64,000 nt of DNA from an uncultured Mucispirillum sp. (GTDB taxonomy: Bacteria; Chrysiogenota; Deferribacteres; Deferribacterales; Mucispirillaceae). The DNA is taken from positions 124,001 through 188,000 of the forward strand of contig CALURO010000006.1 in the NCBI GenBank assembly GCA_944323205.1, given 5' to 3'. The stretch's first letter is position 1; each line of letters starts with the position of its first letter. Below, piece after piece: positions 1-9,237 of the stretch. The position numbers and the translations under genes were made by a program. Below the pieces are notes generated by a model. It had not been told where the DNA came from. It searched no databases and saw only the letters and a program-made list of their open reading frames with translations.

Positions 1-11
1 TTATAAATATT

Positions 12-1280
12 TTAAACTCTGAATTTTATACTGTTTGCATGTCCCTGCAGGTTTTCGTTTTCTGCCATTGTGATAATATCATCACTTCCTGCCTGTAAAG
101 CTGCTTTATTATAGTAAATAATACTTGAACGCTTAAAGAAATCATAAGTGCCAAGTGGTGAGAAAAATTTTGCACTGCCCCCAGTTGGAAGTACATGGTT
201 AGGACCTGCAAAGTAGTCGCCTGCTGCCTCAGGGGAGTTACCGCCAACAAAAATTGCTCCAGCATGGCGAATTTTACCTATATAGCTTAAAGCATCATCA
301 ATATATAACTCTAAATGCTCAGGTGCAATATTATTTGCTATTTCGCAGGCCTCATCTAAATTATCTACAAGCACAATAGCAGAATGTTTTTTTACAGATA
401 CTTCTGCAATATGTTTTTTAGGAAGTTTTTCAAGCTGTGCATATACTTCTTTTTCTATTTTTTCAGCCAGCTCTTTATTCCATACTATTGTAACAGCTGA
501 AGCAAGCTCATCATGTTCGCATTGGGCAAGCATATCAGAAGCCACATATTTTGGCTCAGCATTTTCACCTGCTATTATTAATATTTCGCTTGGCCCTGCT
601 ATCATATCAATATCAACAGCACCAAAAACCAGCTTTTTAGCCATTGCCACATATATATTGCCCGGACCTGTGATTTTATCTACTTTTTTCACAGATTCTG
701 TGCCGTAAGCAAGGGCAGCTATTGCCTGTGCTCCACCAACTTTATAAATATCTTTAATGCCGCATATATCTGCTGCAACTAAAACAGCACTGTTTATTTT
801 ACCATTTACTGCAGGGCTTGCCATAGATATGTTTTTCACACCTGCTGCCACAGCTGGAAGAGCATTCATTAATACAGAAGAAAAATATGCAGCCTTGCCG
901 CCCGGCACATATATACCAGCACTGTCAAGTGGAGTAATTTTCTGCCCAAGCATTGCACCCGTTTCTGTTTCTATAAGCCATGTTTTTTCCATTTGCAGTT
1001 TATGGAAAGAAAGTATGTTATTATGAGCCCTTTTTATGCTTTTGATTAATTTTTTGTCAGTGTTATTATAGGCTTCTTCTATTTCCTGACGGCTTACTTT
1101 AATATTATCCTTATTAATATCAAAGTTATCAAATTTCTTAGTATACTCAAATAATGCCTTATCTCCATTTTTTCGCACATTTGATATAATATCAGAAGCA
1201 ATATGCAGGTAATCACCCTCCATAACTGCTCCGCGGTTTTTAATTTCTTCTAACTTTTTATCATGTTTATTTATTATCAT
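12..1280 (-). CDS. hisD: histidinol dehydrogenase
   Basis: This enzyme makes L-histidine from L-histidinol in two NAD-dependent steps, the last reactions of histidine synthesis in the cytoplasm. The family hallmarks are visible: GPGNIYVAMAKK, GPSEILIIAGE, the metal-ligand stretch MLAQCEHDE, the catalytic APEHLEL glutamate-histidine pair, and a C-terminal GHANS histidine. Length (422 residues) is normal. I place the start at the ATG at 1280, right after the stop of the upstream GGDEF gene; an in-frame ATG at 1301 would add seven residues inside that gene. No other his gene is in the window, so hisD sits apart from a his operon and is probably co-transcribed with the polA/GGDEF genes. Identification is secure. 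Confidence 0.97.
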   Translation of the reverse strand: MIINKHDKKLEEIKNRGAVMEGDYLHIASDIISNVRKNGDKALFEYTKKFDNFDINKDNIKVSRQEIEEAYNNTDKKLIKSIKRAHNNILSFHKLQMEKTWLIETETGAMLGQKITPLDSAGIYVPGGKAAYFSSVLMNALPAVAAGVKNISMASPAVNGKINSAVLVAADICGIKDIYKVGGAQAIAALAYGTESVKKVDKITGPGNIYVAMAKKLVFGAVDIDMIAGPSEILIIAGENAEPKYVASDMLAQCEHDELASAVTIVWNKELAEKIEKEVYAQLEKLPKKHIAEVSVKKHSAIVLVDNLDEACEIANNIAPEHLELYIDDALSYIGKIRHAGAIFVGGNSPEAAGDYFAGPNHVLPTGGSAKFFSPLGTYDFFKRSSIIYYNKAALQAGSDDIITMAENENLQGHANSIKFRV

Positions 1281-1281
1281 A

Positions 1282-2358
1282 TTATATCCCCACGATAACA
1301 CTTTCTATAGATATACCCCGCTCTTTTTTTGTATGAGTTTTAGCTTCATAAAGTCTTGTATCTGCAAGGCGGACAATATCTTCAAAGCTGGTAAAATCTC
1401 TTTCATTTGCAGTAACTACTCCGCCGCTGAAGCCAAATATCATATTTTCATCTTCTTCATACACTATTCCTTCAACAGCATTCTGCATTTTTACTATATA
1501 ATCATGCAGCATATTTTTATCGGTGATTTCAGTAAAAAGATAGAATTCATCGCCGCCAAATCTGCCAAGTATATCATAATCACCTATCTGGCTGCGCATA
1601 GCATAAGATATCATTTTAAGGATTTCGTCCCCTGCTAAATGACCTAATTTATCGTTAATATACTTATAGTTATTTAAATCAAGCAATATAAAAGTAAAGT
1701 TTCTGCCGTTTTTCTTAAATTCTTCAAAACTTGATTTGCCTGTTAAGTCAAATATAAATTTATTAGGCAGAGCTGTTAAGTAGTCTGTATTTGCCTGCAT
1801 TTCCAGTAAAAAGGCATTATCCAGCTTTTTAAGAGCAATAGATGCAATTAATGCAAACTCTTCTATAAAATCAAAATTATAATCACTTGAAAATCTGCTT
1901 TTATCGCTGGAATAAAACCCAAGTGCTGCAACTATTCTTCCGTTATCTGTCACAGGGGATAGCACATAAGAATAATTTAAATCTGATGGCATCAGCTGAA
2001 AATCTTTATGAATAACTGATTTATCTGTTCCAGAGCGGGTATCTGTTCCTAAAAAAGTATATGAAAAAGCGTCGCTTTCAATAACACGCACTCTTGAACC
2101 TTTATTTGCATAATTCTGCACCACAGCCATAGAGTCTTTTTTAATAAAAAGCACTGCCCTTTCAATATCAAAGATTTCTTCAATATAGTGCATAGGCTTA
2201 CTGTCTATTTCTTCCAAATTATCACTTAAAAGCATAGAAAACTGTACAACTTTAAAACCATTATGCTTAGCTTCATTTTCTTTAACACGCATAACCATAC
2301 TTTCAAGCTCGTTTTTAAGGTCATAATTTTCTTTTAACAAGGTGCTTATGTTAGACAT
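1282..2358 (-). CDS. diguanylate cyclase with N-terminal GAF/DUF484-like domain
   Basis: This is a predicted cytoplasmic enzyme that joins two GTP molecules into the second messenger c-di-GMP. Residues about 1-30 look coiled coil and about 35-170 resemble a GAF/DUF484-type sensor fold. Residues about 190-350 form a GGDEF domain with the intact active motif GRFGGDEFYLF. The usual RxxD product-inhibition site upstream of GGDEF reads GDYD, so the arginine is missing and feedback inhibition is probably weak or absent. There is no membrane segment. A GGGAGC ribosome site precedes the ATG. It lies 19 bp downstream of polA and abuts hisD, consistent with one transcript. The ligand of the sensor domain is unknown. 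Confidence 0.9.
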   Translation of the reverse strand: MSNISTLLKENYDLKNELESMVMRVKENEAKHNGFKVVQFSMLLSDNLEEIDSKPMHYIEEIFDIERAVLFIKKDSMAVVQNYANKGSRVRVIESDAFSYTFLGTDTRSGTDKSVIHKDFQLMPSDLNYSYVLSPVTDNGRIVAALGFYSSDKSRFSSDYNFDFIEEFALIASIALKKLDNAFLLEMQANTDYLTALPNKFIFDLTGKSSFEEFKKNGRNFTFILLDLNNYKYINDKLGHLAGDEILKMISYAMRSQIGDYDILGRFGGDEFYLFTEITDKNMLHDYIVKMQNAVEGIVYEEDENMIFGFSGGVVTANERDFTSFEDIVRLADTRLYEAKTHTKKERGISIESVIVGI

Positions 2359-2377
2359 TTAATGCTCCCAAATATTT

Positions 2378-4768
2378 TTACAGCTGCCCCCAGTTATCAC
2401 CAGTTTCTGCATTTACTAAAAGCGGAACTGATAAGGATACTGCTCTTTCCATAATATTTTTCATAATATCAGTAAATTCTGATACAATATTTTCATTTAC
2501 TTCAAAAATCAGCTCATCATGGATTTGCAGAATACATTTTGCATCTATACCATTTTCTTTAATATATTTATCACACTCAATCATTGCAAGCTTTATTATA
2601 TCAGCAGCACTTCCCTGTATTGGTGCATTTACTGCCATTCTTTCAGCACGGGTGCGGATATTTGCGTTACGGCTGTTAATATCATGGATATTTCTTTTCC
2701 TGCCTAAGATTGTGCTGCAGTAGCCTTTTTCCCTTGTCTGCTTGATTATTTCATCTATAAATATTTTTACTTTTGGATAAAGAGCGAAATATCCTTCAAT
2801 AAAACTTTGGGCTTCTTTTCTTGTAACTTTTGTATCTCTTGCAAGTCCAAAGGAAGAAAGACCATACAGTATGCCAAAATTCACTGCTTTTGCTATACGC
2901 CTTATTTCATGTGTTACTTCATCAGATGATGATAAGTGAAATATTTTCTGGGCTGTCATAGTGTGTATATCTTTATTTTCATTAAATGCTTTAATCAGGT
3001 TTTCATCATGAGATAAATGAGCAAGTATTCTTAGTTCTATCTGCGAATAGTCAAGAGAAACCAGTTTACAGCCACTACCCGCAGTAAAGGAGCTTCTTAA
3101 AATTTCTGCATATTCCCCTTTTTGTGGAATATTCTGCATATTAGGGTTGCTGGAAGAAAGCCTGCCTGTTGCTGTGCCTGTCTGTTTAAATTCTGTATGG
3201 ATTCTGCCATCTTTTGCATATTCCAGCAGATTAAGTGTATATGTAGAATAAAGTTTATTTATCTCCCTGTATTTTAATATGGAAGAAATAAGACTGTCAT
3301 ATTCTGGATAAGTTATTCTTAAATCTTTTAATGTATCTTCATCTGTAGAATAGCCGCTTTTATTTTTCTTAGCACCTTTTAAGCCCAGCTTATCATAAAG
3401 ATATGATGATAACTGCTTTGGCGAGTTAGGGTTTAATTCAAAGCCTGCCATATCTTTTATTTTATTATATTCTAAATCTATGAAAGTTTTTAATTTAGCA
3501 GCAACTGATTTAATGTTTTCCGCATTAATCATAATACCAGTCTGCTCCATATCTGCTAAAATATAAGCAACAGGAAGTTCCATTTCATAATACAGCTTAT
3601 CAAGAGAATTTTCTTTTAATTTGCTAAATAAATCCCTGCTTTTATTATAAAGTTTTGCAAAAAATTCTCCTTCGCTTTCATCTTTTAACTGCCTTATACC
3701 GCCGGCATCTGGGTCTAAAAGATAATCAGCAAGTAAAATATCAAAGGCTTTTTCTGGAATATTTATGCCTTTTTTAATAAGTGATTTTATATCGTAGTAA
3801 TATACGGGCTCGCCTTTTTCATACTCGTAATAAGATGTTTCATCAACTGCATATATTTTATCATTTAAGTAAGCCATAATCACAGGATTATTTACCTGCT
3901 TATATTCTAGTGCTGCAGCTTCTATTGATACATTACTTAATGATGAAAGCTGCTGTTTTAACTGATAAAGTTCATAGTAATGTTTAAGTTTTTCTTCATC
4001 TCTTTCTACATGAGAGCATTGGATATTATCAATAAAGAAAAGTTTTACAAGCTCACGGCTAAGATATGCACTATCTTTACCCTGCATAATTTTTTCTTTT
4101 GTTTTGCCTTTTAAATTTTCTACATTATTAAAAATATTATCAAGGCTTTTATAATCATCAAGCAGAGTTTTAGCTGTTTTTGGTCCTATCCCTGCAATAC
4201 CCGGTATATTATCACTGGTATCGCCCATTAATGCAAGCATATCAGGAATAGACTCAGGATATAAGCCAAATTTTTCATAAACCTTTTCCCTGTCTATTAC
4301 TTCATCTTTTTGATAGTCATATATCTGCACTTTATCATTTACAAGCTGATGTAAATCTTTATCTTTAGTTACTATCCATACTCTGTTATTAATAGTCTGG
4401 GATAATGTATTTATAACATCATCAGCTTCATAACCTTCAACACAGTAGATAGGATACCCAGTATAAGGCAGCATTTCTTTTAATATATTTAGCTGCACTA
4501 TTAAATCTTCAGGCATCGCCTGTCTTGTAGCCTTATAACTTTCAAACATTTCATGGCGGCGGTTTTTGCCTTTTGCATCAAATATTATAATAATATCAGA
4601 TATTTCAGGGTTTTTTCTTAACTTTTCTAAAACAGATAAAAACACATGGATAACACCTGTTGGAACGCCGCCAGCTGTTAAAGGGGGAACATTGTAAAAA
4701 GCTCTGTATATTACAGAGTTACCGTCTATTAAAACGGTAACTCTATCTTTATTAAAATTTTCTGCCAT
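2378..4768 (-). CDS. polA: DNA polymerase I, 3'-5' exonuclease domain degenerate
   Basis: DNA polymerase I fills gaps and removes RNA primers in replication and repair. Residues about 1-280 are the 5'-3' exonuclease, with conserved acidic stretches such as EGYEADDVI and MGDTSDNIPGI. Residues about 390-796 are the polymerase, with motif A (LVSLDYSQIELRILAHLSHD), motif B (RRIAKAVNFGILYGLS) and motif C (LQIHDELIFEV). The middle segment (about 290-390) lacks the DxE exonuclease motif, and the protein is 796 residues against 928 in E. coli, so proofreading is probably absent, as in Taq polymerase. No clear ribosome site is seen; the start lies 4 bp after the ilvE stop and translation may be coupled. 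Confidence 0.97.
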   Translation of the reverse strand: MAENFNKDRVTVLIDGNSVIYRAFYNVPPLTAGGVPTGVIHVFLSVLEKLRKNPEISDIIIIFDAKGKNRRHEMFESYKATRQAMPEDLIVQLNILKEMLPYTGYPIYCVEGYEADDVINTLSQTINNRVWIVTKDKDLHQLVNDKVQIYDYQKDEVIDREKVYEKFGLYPESIPDMLALMGDTSDNIPGIAGIGPKTAKTLLDDYKSLDNIFNNVENLKGKTKEKIMQGKDSAYLSRELVKLFFIDNIQCSHVERDEEKLKHYYELYQLKQQLSSLSNVSIEAAALEYKQVNNPVIMAYLNDKIYAVDETSYYEYEKGEPVYYYDIKSLIKKGINIPEKAFDILLADYLLDPDAGGIRQLKDESEGEFFAKLYNKSRDLFSKLKENSLDKLYYEMELPVAYILADMEQTGIMINAENIKSVAAKLKTFIDLEYNKIKDMAGFELNPNSPKQLSSYLYDKLGLKGAKKNKSGYSTDEDTLKDLRITYPEYDSLISSILKYREINKLYSTYTLNLLEYAKDGRIHTEFKQTGTATGRLSSSNPNMQNIPQKGEYAEILRSSFTAGSGCKLVSLDYSQIELRILAHLSHDENLIKAFNENKDIHTMTAQKIFHLSSSDEVTHEIRRIAKAVNFGILYGLSSFGLARDTKVTRKEAQSFIEGYFALYPKVKIFIDEIIKQTREKGYCSTILGRKRNIHDINSRNANIRTRAERMAVNAPIQGSAADIIKLAMIECDKYIKENGIDAKCILQIHDELIFEVNENIVSEFTDIMKNIMERAVSLSVPLLVNAETGDNWGQL

Positions 4769-4771
4769 ATA

Positions 4772-5698
4772 TTATTTTACAGGATATAACCAGTCAGTAT
4801 ATTTTTTATTTTTGCCTTTAACTATATCAAAAAAAGCAGCTTGTAATTTACCAGTGATTTCCCCTCTTACACCAGTGCCTATAATTCTGCCGTCAAGCTG
4901 GCTGATAGGGGTAACTTCTGCTGCTGTTCCAGTAAAAAATGCTTCATCTGCAAGATAAAAATCATCTTTTGTAAAACGCTGCTCAATAACTTCATATCCT
5001 AAATCACGAGCAAGAGTCATAATAGAATCTCTTGTAATACCTCGTAAAATAGAAGTCATAGGGGTAGTAATAAGTCTGCCGTTTTTAACAATAAACACAT
5101 TTTCGCCACTGCCTTCTGCCACATACCCTTCTGTATCTAAGAATAATGCTTCATCATAACCACTGATAACCGCTTCTCTTTTTGCTAAAACACTTGCTAC
5201 ATAGTTACCACATGTTTTAGAGCGGGTAGCTGTTGAGTTTACATGGAATCTGTTAAAAGAAGAAGTGCACACTTTAATACCTTTTGATAATCCTTCTTCA
5301 CCAAGATAAGCACCCCAGTTCCATGCAGCAATAGCTGTTTCTACTGGATATTTTTCGTCTATTTTAATACCAAGACCACCATCGCCAAGATAAATAATTG
5401 GACGGATATAACATTCTTCTAAATTATTTGCTTTAACTGTTTCAACTGTTGCTTTGCATAATTCATCAAGAGTATATCCTGGGTTAATCATGAAAATGCG
5501 TGCAGAATCAAGCAGTCTTTGCATATGCTCTTTTAAACGAAATACTGCTGAGCCGTTTTCAGTTTTGTAGCAGCGGATACCTTCAAATACACCTACACCA
5601 TAGTGAAGAGTATGAGTTAAAACAGATACTTTCGCATCTTCTTTTGATACTAATTTCCCATTCATCCAAATTTTACTATCATTACTTACAGCTGACAT
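4772..5698 (-). CDS. ilvE: branched-chain amino acid aminotransferase
   Basis: This PLP enzyme transfers the amino group between glutamate and the keto acids of leucine, isoleucine and valine. It is a class IV (fold type IV) aminotransferase of 308 residues, the usual size. Visible hallmarks are HYGVGVFEGIRCY near residue 35, the presumed PLP lysine in ATRSKTCGNY near residue 160, YDEALFLDTEGYVAEGSGENVF, and ITRDSIMTLARDLG. A GGAG ribosome site lies about 6 bases before the ATG. It starts the ilvE-polA-GGDEF-hisD run and follows gpsA with a 33-bp gap. D-amino acid transaminase or ADC lyase are related alternatives, but the GVFEGIR motif favours IlvE. Confidence 0.95.
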   Translation of the reverse strand: MSAVSNDSKIWMNGKLVSKEDAKVSVLTHTLHYGVGVFEGIRCYKTENGSAVFRLKEHMQRLLDSARIFMINPGYTLDELCKATVETVKANNLEECYIRPIIYLGDGGLGIKIDEKYPVETAIAAWNWGAYLGEEGLSKGIKVCTSSFNRFHVNSTATRSKTCGNYVASVLAKREAVISGYDEALFLDTEGYVAEGSGENVFIVKNGRLITTPMTSILRGITRDSIMTLARDLGYEVIEQRFTKDDFYLADEAFFTGTAAEVTPISQLDGRIIGTGVRGEITGKLQAAFFDIVKGKNKKYTDWLYPVK

Positions 5699-5731
5699 AG
5701 TATTCTCCTTTTATCTTTATTATTAATTATC

Positions 5732-6727
5732 TTAATATGGCATTTCCATAGTTAATGGCCTTGTCATTAAATCTTTTACAGAATCTTTTGGATTTTTTCT
5801 TTCATATACTATTTTATATACTTCTGTGCATATCGGCATCTGCACACCTCTTTCCTGAGCTGCTAAATAAACAGCTTTTGCAGTAGGCACACCTTCTGCC
5901 ACCATTTTCATAGACTGAGTTATTTCATCAATATCTTTTCCTTGTGCTAAAAGTTTGCCCACACTGTAATTTCTTGACTGCTCACCAGTGCAGGTTAATA
6001 CTAAATCACCAAGCCCGGAAAGCCCAACAAATGTTTCTCTTTTTGCACCATATGCAAGCCCAAAGCGTGTAATCTCTGCAAGCCCTCTAGTAATTAATGC
6101 AGCCCTTGCATTATTATCAAGCCCCATACCGTCGCTTAATCCTGTTGCAATAGCGATTACATTTTTAACAGCACCACCCACTTCAAGCCCTATCATATCA
6201 TCAGTTGTATATACTCTAAAATATTCACAAGATAGAGTTTCCTGCCACCATTTAGCAAGTGTTGCAGAATATGAAGCAATAGATACAGAAGTAGGCTTTT
6301 GCTGAGCCAGCTCTTTTGCAAAAGAAGGGCCTGAAAGCACAGAATATTTTGCCACTACTTCGCTTGATATTACTGAAAGCATAAGCTGACCAGTAGATAT
6401 TTCTACCCCTTTTGTAGCAAGCAGAATATTTTTACCTGCTAAACTTTTTCCATAAGTTTTTGCCATACTTCTTGTAAACTGAGAAGGCACTGACCATATT
6501 ATATATTCTGCGTCGCAGTTTTTTATATCATCCATTGGTTTTGCTGACACATTTTTAGGAAGCAGTAAATCAGGTAAAAATACAGGGTTTACATGAGCTT
6601 CATTTATAGCTTTTATTATCTCATCTTCTCTAACATACATTACTACTTCTCTGCCATCTGTTGCAGCAAGTGTTGCTAAAGCTGTTCCAAAACTGCCACC
6701 GCCTATAACCGCTACTTTATTATTCAA
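5732..6727 (-). CDS. gpsA: glycerol-3-phosphate dehydrogenase [NAD(P)+]
   Basis: GpsA reduces dihydroxyacetone phosphate to sn-glycerol 3-phosphate, the backbone for phospholipids, and so feeds the PlsX route encoded elsewhere in this window. The N-terminal Rossmann motif VIGGGSFGTALA is clear, followed by ILLATKGVE, SGPSFAKELA, the catalytic lysine region VGGAVKNVIAIATG, and TRGLAEITRFG with LSGLGDLVLTC. The likely start is a TTG at 6727, because a GGAGG lies five bases upstream of it; the longer reading from TTG at 6739 would place that GGAGG inside the gene. Length is then 331 residues, normal for the family. Confidence 0.96.
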   Translation of the reverse strand: MNNKVAVIGGGSFGTALATLAATDGREVVMYVREDEIIKAINEAHVNPVFLPDLLLPKNVSAKPMDDIKNCDAEYIIWSVPSQFTRSMAKTYGKSLAGKNILLATKGVEISTGQLMLSVISSEVVAKYSVLSGPSFAKELAQQKPTSVSIASYSATLAKWWQETLSCEYFRVYTTDDMIGLEVGGAVKNVIAIATGLSDGMGLDNNARAALITRGLAEITRFGLAYGAKRETFVGLSGLGDLVLTCTGEQSRNYSVGKLLAQGKDIDEITQSMKMVAEGVPTAKAVYLAAQERGVQMPICTEVYKIVYERKNPKDSVKDLMTRPLTMEMPY

Positions 6728-6951
6728 TTTATCCTCCAAACATATATAAGTAGTATTATAAAAAATATGAAATGATTATAATAATATTTTGCAAGAAAAT
6801 AAAGAGTAATTACTGTTTATAAGATTATTTTTTTAGATAAACAATATAACTAATTGATAATAAAGATTATATTTTTTATTAAAGTAATATAAAAAAAGCT
6901 TTATAGATAATTTTTATATGCTGTAAGGCTTATTTATTAAATAAAATATGT

Positions 6952-7815
6952 TTATCTGCCTGTAAAAGCAAAGATTTGTTTGATAGTATCTTTTTCTACA
7001 TATAATATTCTGCCCTTTAATGGCATTAAAAATTTATCCTGCAGGCTTGGTATTGCAAAAAAATACCTGGTAACACCGCGTCTGTTTACTTTCATTGTAA
7101 TAGTGGCTGTAGGTCTTTGTGGCAGTTTTATATTATCATCTTCTACAAACCCTAGAGCTTCTGCCGCAAGCAGTGTTTCTATAAAACTCTGGGCTTTTTC
7201 TTCTTTTATAATAGTTTTACCGTCTAAAAGCCAGCCGTTATCTGTGCGGTGCAGGGTAAAATAATCATTACCTAGGCTTGCTTCCATACTTTTTATCTGC
7301 GGATAGTATGCCTGAAAGATAACTGTATCGGAAAAACTTATCACATCTTTTGGCAATAGGCTTAATGCACCTGAATGAACGACTAATATATCAGGGTCAC
7401 CTGTTTTTGTAATATAAATATAGTCTTTATCATGCTCTACCCTGTTGCCTATTGATATAGTAGTAATTTTTCCTGAATAATCTAATATTAAATAGCCATT
7501 ACTGCCTATATTAAATTCTGGGTCGTCCTGAGAGCCTGTAACTCTTTCATCAACATTTAAATCACGAAGTCTGTTTAAAAGTCTTGTTACTTTTGATTTA
7601 TCAGCTTCCCAGTCAGAATCTATTACATACCATACACCGTTCCGTTTTTCTAACTGCAAGCTGTATGCTGATGTCTTATATTCCATAGCAGTAATACCTG
7701 CTGGGTCTGGTAAAAGTTTTTTAAATACTTTTCCTTTTAACCTTCTATATGGAAGAAAATATATACTTGCCAAAATTAAAACTACAATAACAATCCCAAC
7801 ATTAGCCCACAGCAT
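6952..7815 (-). CDS. DUF4340 domain membrane-anchored protein
   Basis: This is a 287-residue protein with one N-terminal membrane segment (VGIVIVVLILASIYFLPY, residues about 6-24) and a large soluble region, predicted to face the periplasm. The beta-rich body with repeated units such as KRNGVWYVIDSDWEADKSKV and RTDNGWLLDGKTIIKEEKA resembles DUF4340 proteins. In other bacteria these are often found beside ABC transporters of the gliding/GldG type, but no such transporter is adjacent here. A strong GGAGG ribosome site precedes the ATG. The 224-bp gap to gpsA contains no recognised gene. Function is unknown; the domain call rests on pattern and length only. Confidence 0.7.
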   Translation of the reverse strand: MLWANVGIVIVVLILASIYFLPYRRLKGKVFKKLLPDPAGITAMEYKTSAYSLQLEKRNGVWYVIDSDWEADKSKVTRLLNRLRDLNVDERVTGSQDDPEFNIGSNGYLILDYSGKITTISIGNRVEHDKDYIYITKTGDPDILVVHSGALSLLPKDVISFSDTVIFQAYYPQIKSMEASLGNDYFTLHRTDNGWLLDGKTIIKEEKAQSFIETLLAAEALGFVEDDNIKLPQRPTATITMKVNRRGVTRYFFAIPSLQDKFLMPLKGRILYVEKDTIKQIFAFTGR

Positions 7816-7887
7816 AATATCCTCCTTGATTTTATGATATTATACCATATCGTAAAAATTTAACAAGAAATTTAGCGAAAAAGTAAT

Positions 7888-8040
7888 AATAATTCCAACA
7901 ACCACTGTCATTCAGAATGGCATATGTTTTTATCCATATCCACCTTGTCATTCAGAGCGATAGCGAAGAATCTTCTAATATACAAGTTAGTAAAATTTAC
8001 AGACTCTTCGGCTTTGTTAGAAGCTTGCCTACGAGTAAAA
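7888..8040. repeat. interspersed palindromic repeat, copy cluster 1
   Basis: Two copies of the motif GTCATTCAGA start near 7911 and 7949, the second continuing as GCGATAGCGAAGAATCT. They are followed by a spacer and the opposite arm AGACTCTTCGGCT. The two arms can pair, so the unit can form a hairpin. The same unit recurs at 10.2-10.8, 14.3-14.9, 19.7-20.1, 21.0-21.5, 31.8, 33.0, 42.0 and 49.5 kb, always between genes. It codes for nothing convincing. Confidence 0.85.
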
Positions 8041-8066
8041 AGATGATAATATCCTACCACTACCAT

Positions 8067-9002
8067 TTATATTATTTCTGTGATTTTATCTAGGATATAA
8101 TTGATATTTTTTTTATCATAAATCATTTCAAAGTGTTGTATCCAGATAATATAGTCTTTTATTCTTTTGCTTGTATTTATTGATATATCAAAAAAGTTTT
8201 GTTGTTTTATAGCCAAAAGCTGGTGCATAAGTTCGTTTTCTATTTTTATATTTTCTACTATAAACCCTATTATATATTTTACTATACTTACTACTGCCCT
8301 TTCTAAATATCTTTCACTTCTATTTAAGTGATATACTGTATAGGCTATTATATTATTATCACATTCTATTAATGAGTCCATTTTAAAGCTTATTATAAAA
8401 TGTGTTAAAAATTTATAATAATATTCTAAATATCTATTATAACTGCCAAAATTATCTTTTATTTCTTTTTCGCATATACTGTAATATATATTTTCATAAA
8501 GCTGCACTATATAGTAAAACAGTTTAACATATTTACGTAATTTTGAAAAATCAAATTCATAGTCTATATGCATATCATCATATGTTTTAAATTTAAACTG
8601 CTTAGGGGTCTTATTGATATTCGTTATTACTTTATTATAATACACCAGCTGTTCTTTCAGGGGCATACTTTCTGTATTATTTAGAAAGGAATAATCTCCT
8701 TCCGGGTAGATTTTTTGCAGCTTTCTTACAAGCTCCTGTGATATTTCAAGAGCTCTTTTATACATTATATTCATTATATTAGATGGGCTGCCGCTAAGGA
8801 TTTTTTCATGCTCTACTTCTGACATAAAAAGCTGAAGCAGTGATTCCATTATTTCATATGCTATTTTATAATTCTTCTTATTACTTAATATATACAGTAT
8901 ATTTTCGGGAAGCATATAATAAGTATATACATCATTGATATACTTATTTAAGTAGGGATATTGTAATAAGGTATTGGCCAGCTGTCTATGTTTATATCCC
9001 AT
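8067..9002 (-). CDS. hypothetical protein, helix-rich
   Basis: I do not recognise this 311-residue protein. It is rich in tyrosine, isoleucine, lysine and asparagine and looks almost wholly alpha-helical and soluble, with no signal peptide, no clear membrane segment and no catalytic motif. It is very AT-rich, even for this window. It stands alone between a palindromic repeat (7.9-8.04 kb) and the ApbE-like gene, with 235 bp of non-coding DNA on the upstream side. No strong Shine-Dalgarno is seen before the ATG. The open frame of over 900 bases in AT-rich DNA makes a real gene likely, but it is probably a lineage-specific accessory gene. Confidence 0.6.
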   Translation of the reverse strand: MGYKHRQLANTLLQYPYLNKYINDVYTYYMLPENILYILSNKKNYKIAYEIMESLLQLFMSEVEHEKILSGSPSNIMNIMYKRALEISQELVRKLQKIYPEGDYSFLNNTESMPLKEQLVYYNKVITNINKTPKQFKFKTYDDMHIDYEFDFSKLRKYVKLFYYIVQLYENIYYSICEKEIKDNFGSYNRYLEYYYKFLTHFIISFKMDSLIECDNNIIAYTVYHLNRSERYLERAVVSIVKYIIGFIVENIKIENELMHQLLAIKQQNFFDISINTSKRIKDYIIWIQHFEMIYDKKNINYILDKITEII

Positions 9003-9237
9003 TTTGTTACTCCATTTATAAATTTAAAGGTATATGCAGGAAAAGAATAAGATGTAGATACATTATATAAATGCTATAACTTTTGGTATGTATATTTTTT
9101 ATTTGTGGTGGTAGAGAATATGAGTTTTAGCCATTAAAATTTCTTTTTTTATACATACTTATTACTTTATCCCTGCACATACCATTTTTAGTCTTTTTAT
9201 ATATTACTTTTATCAAATTACATAATTAATGATACAA

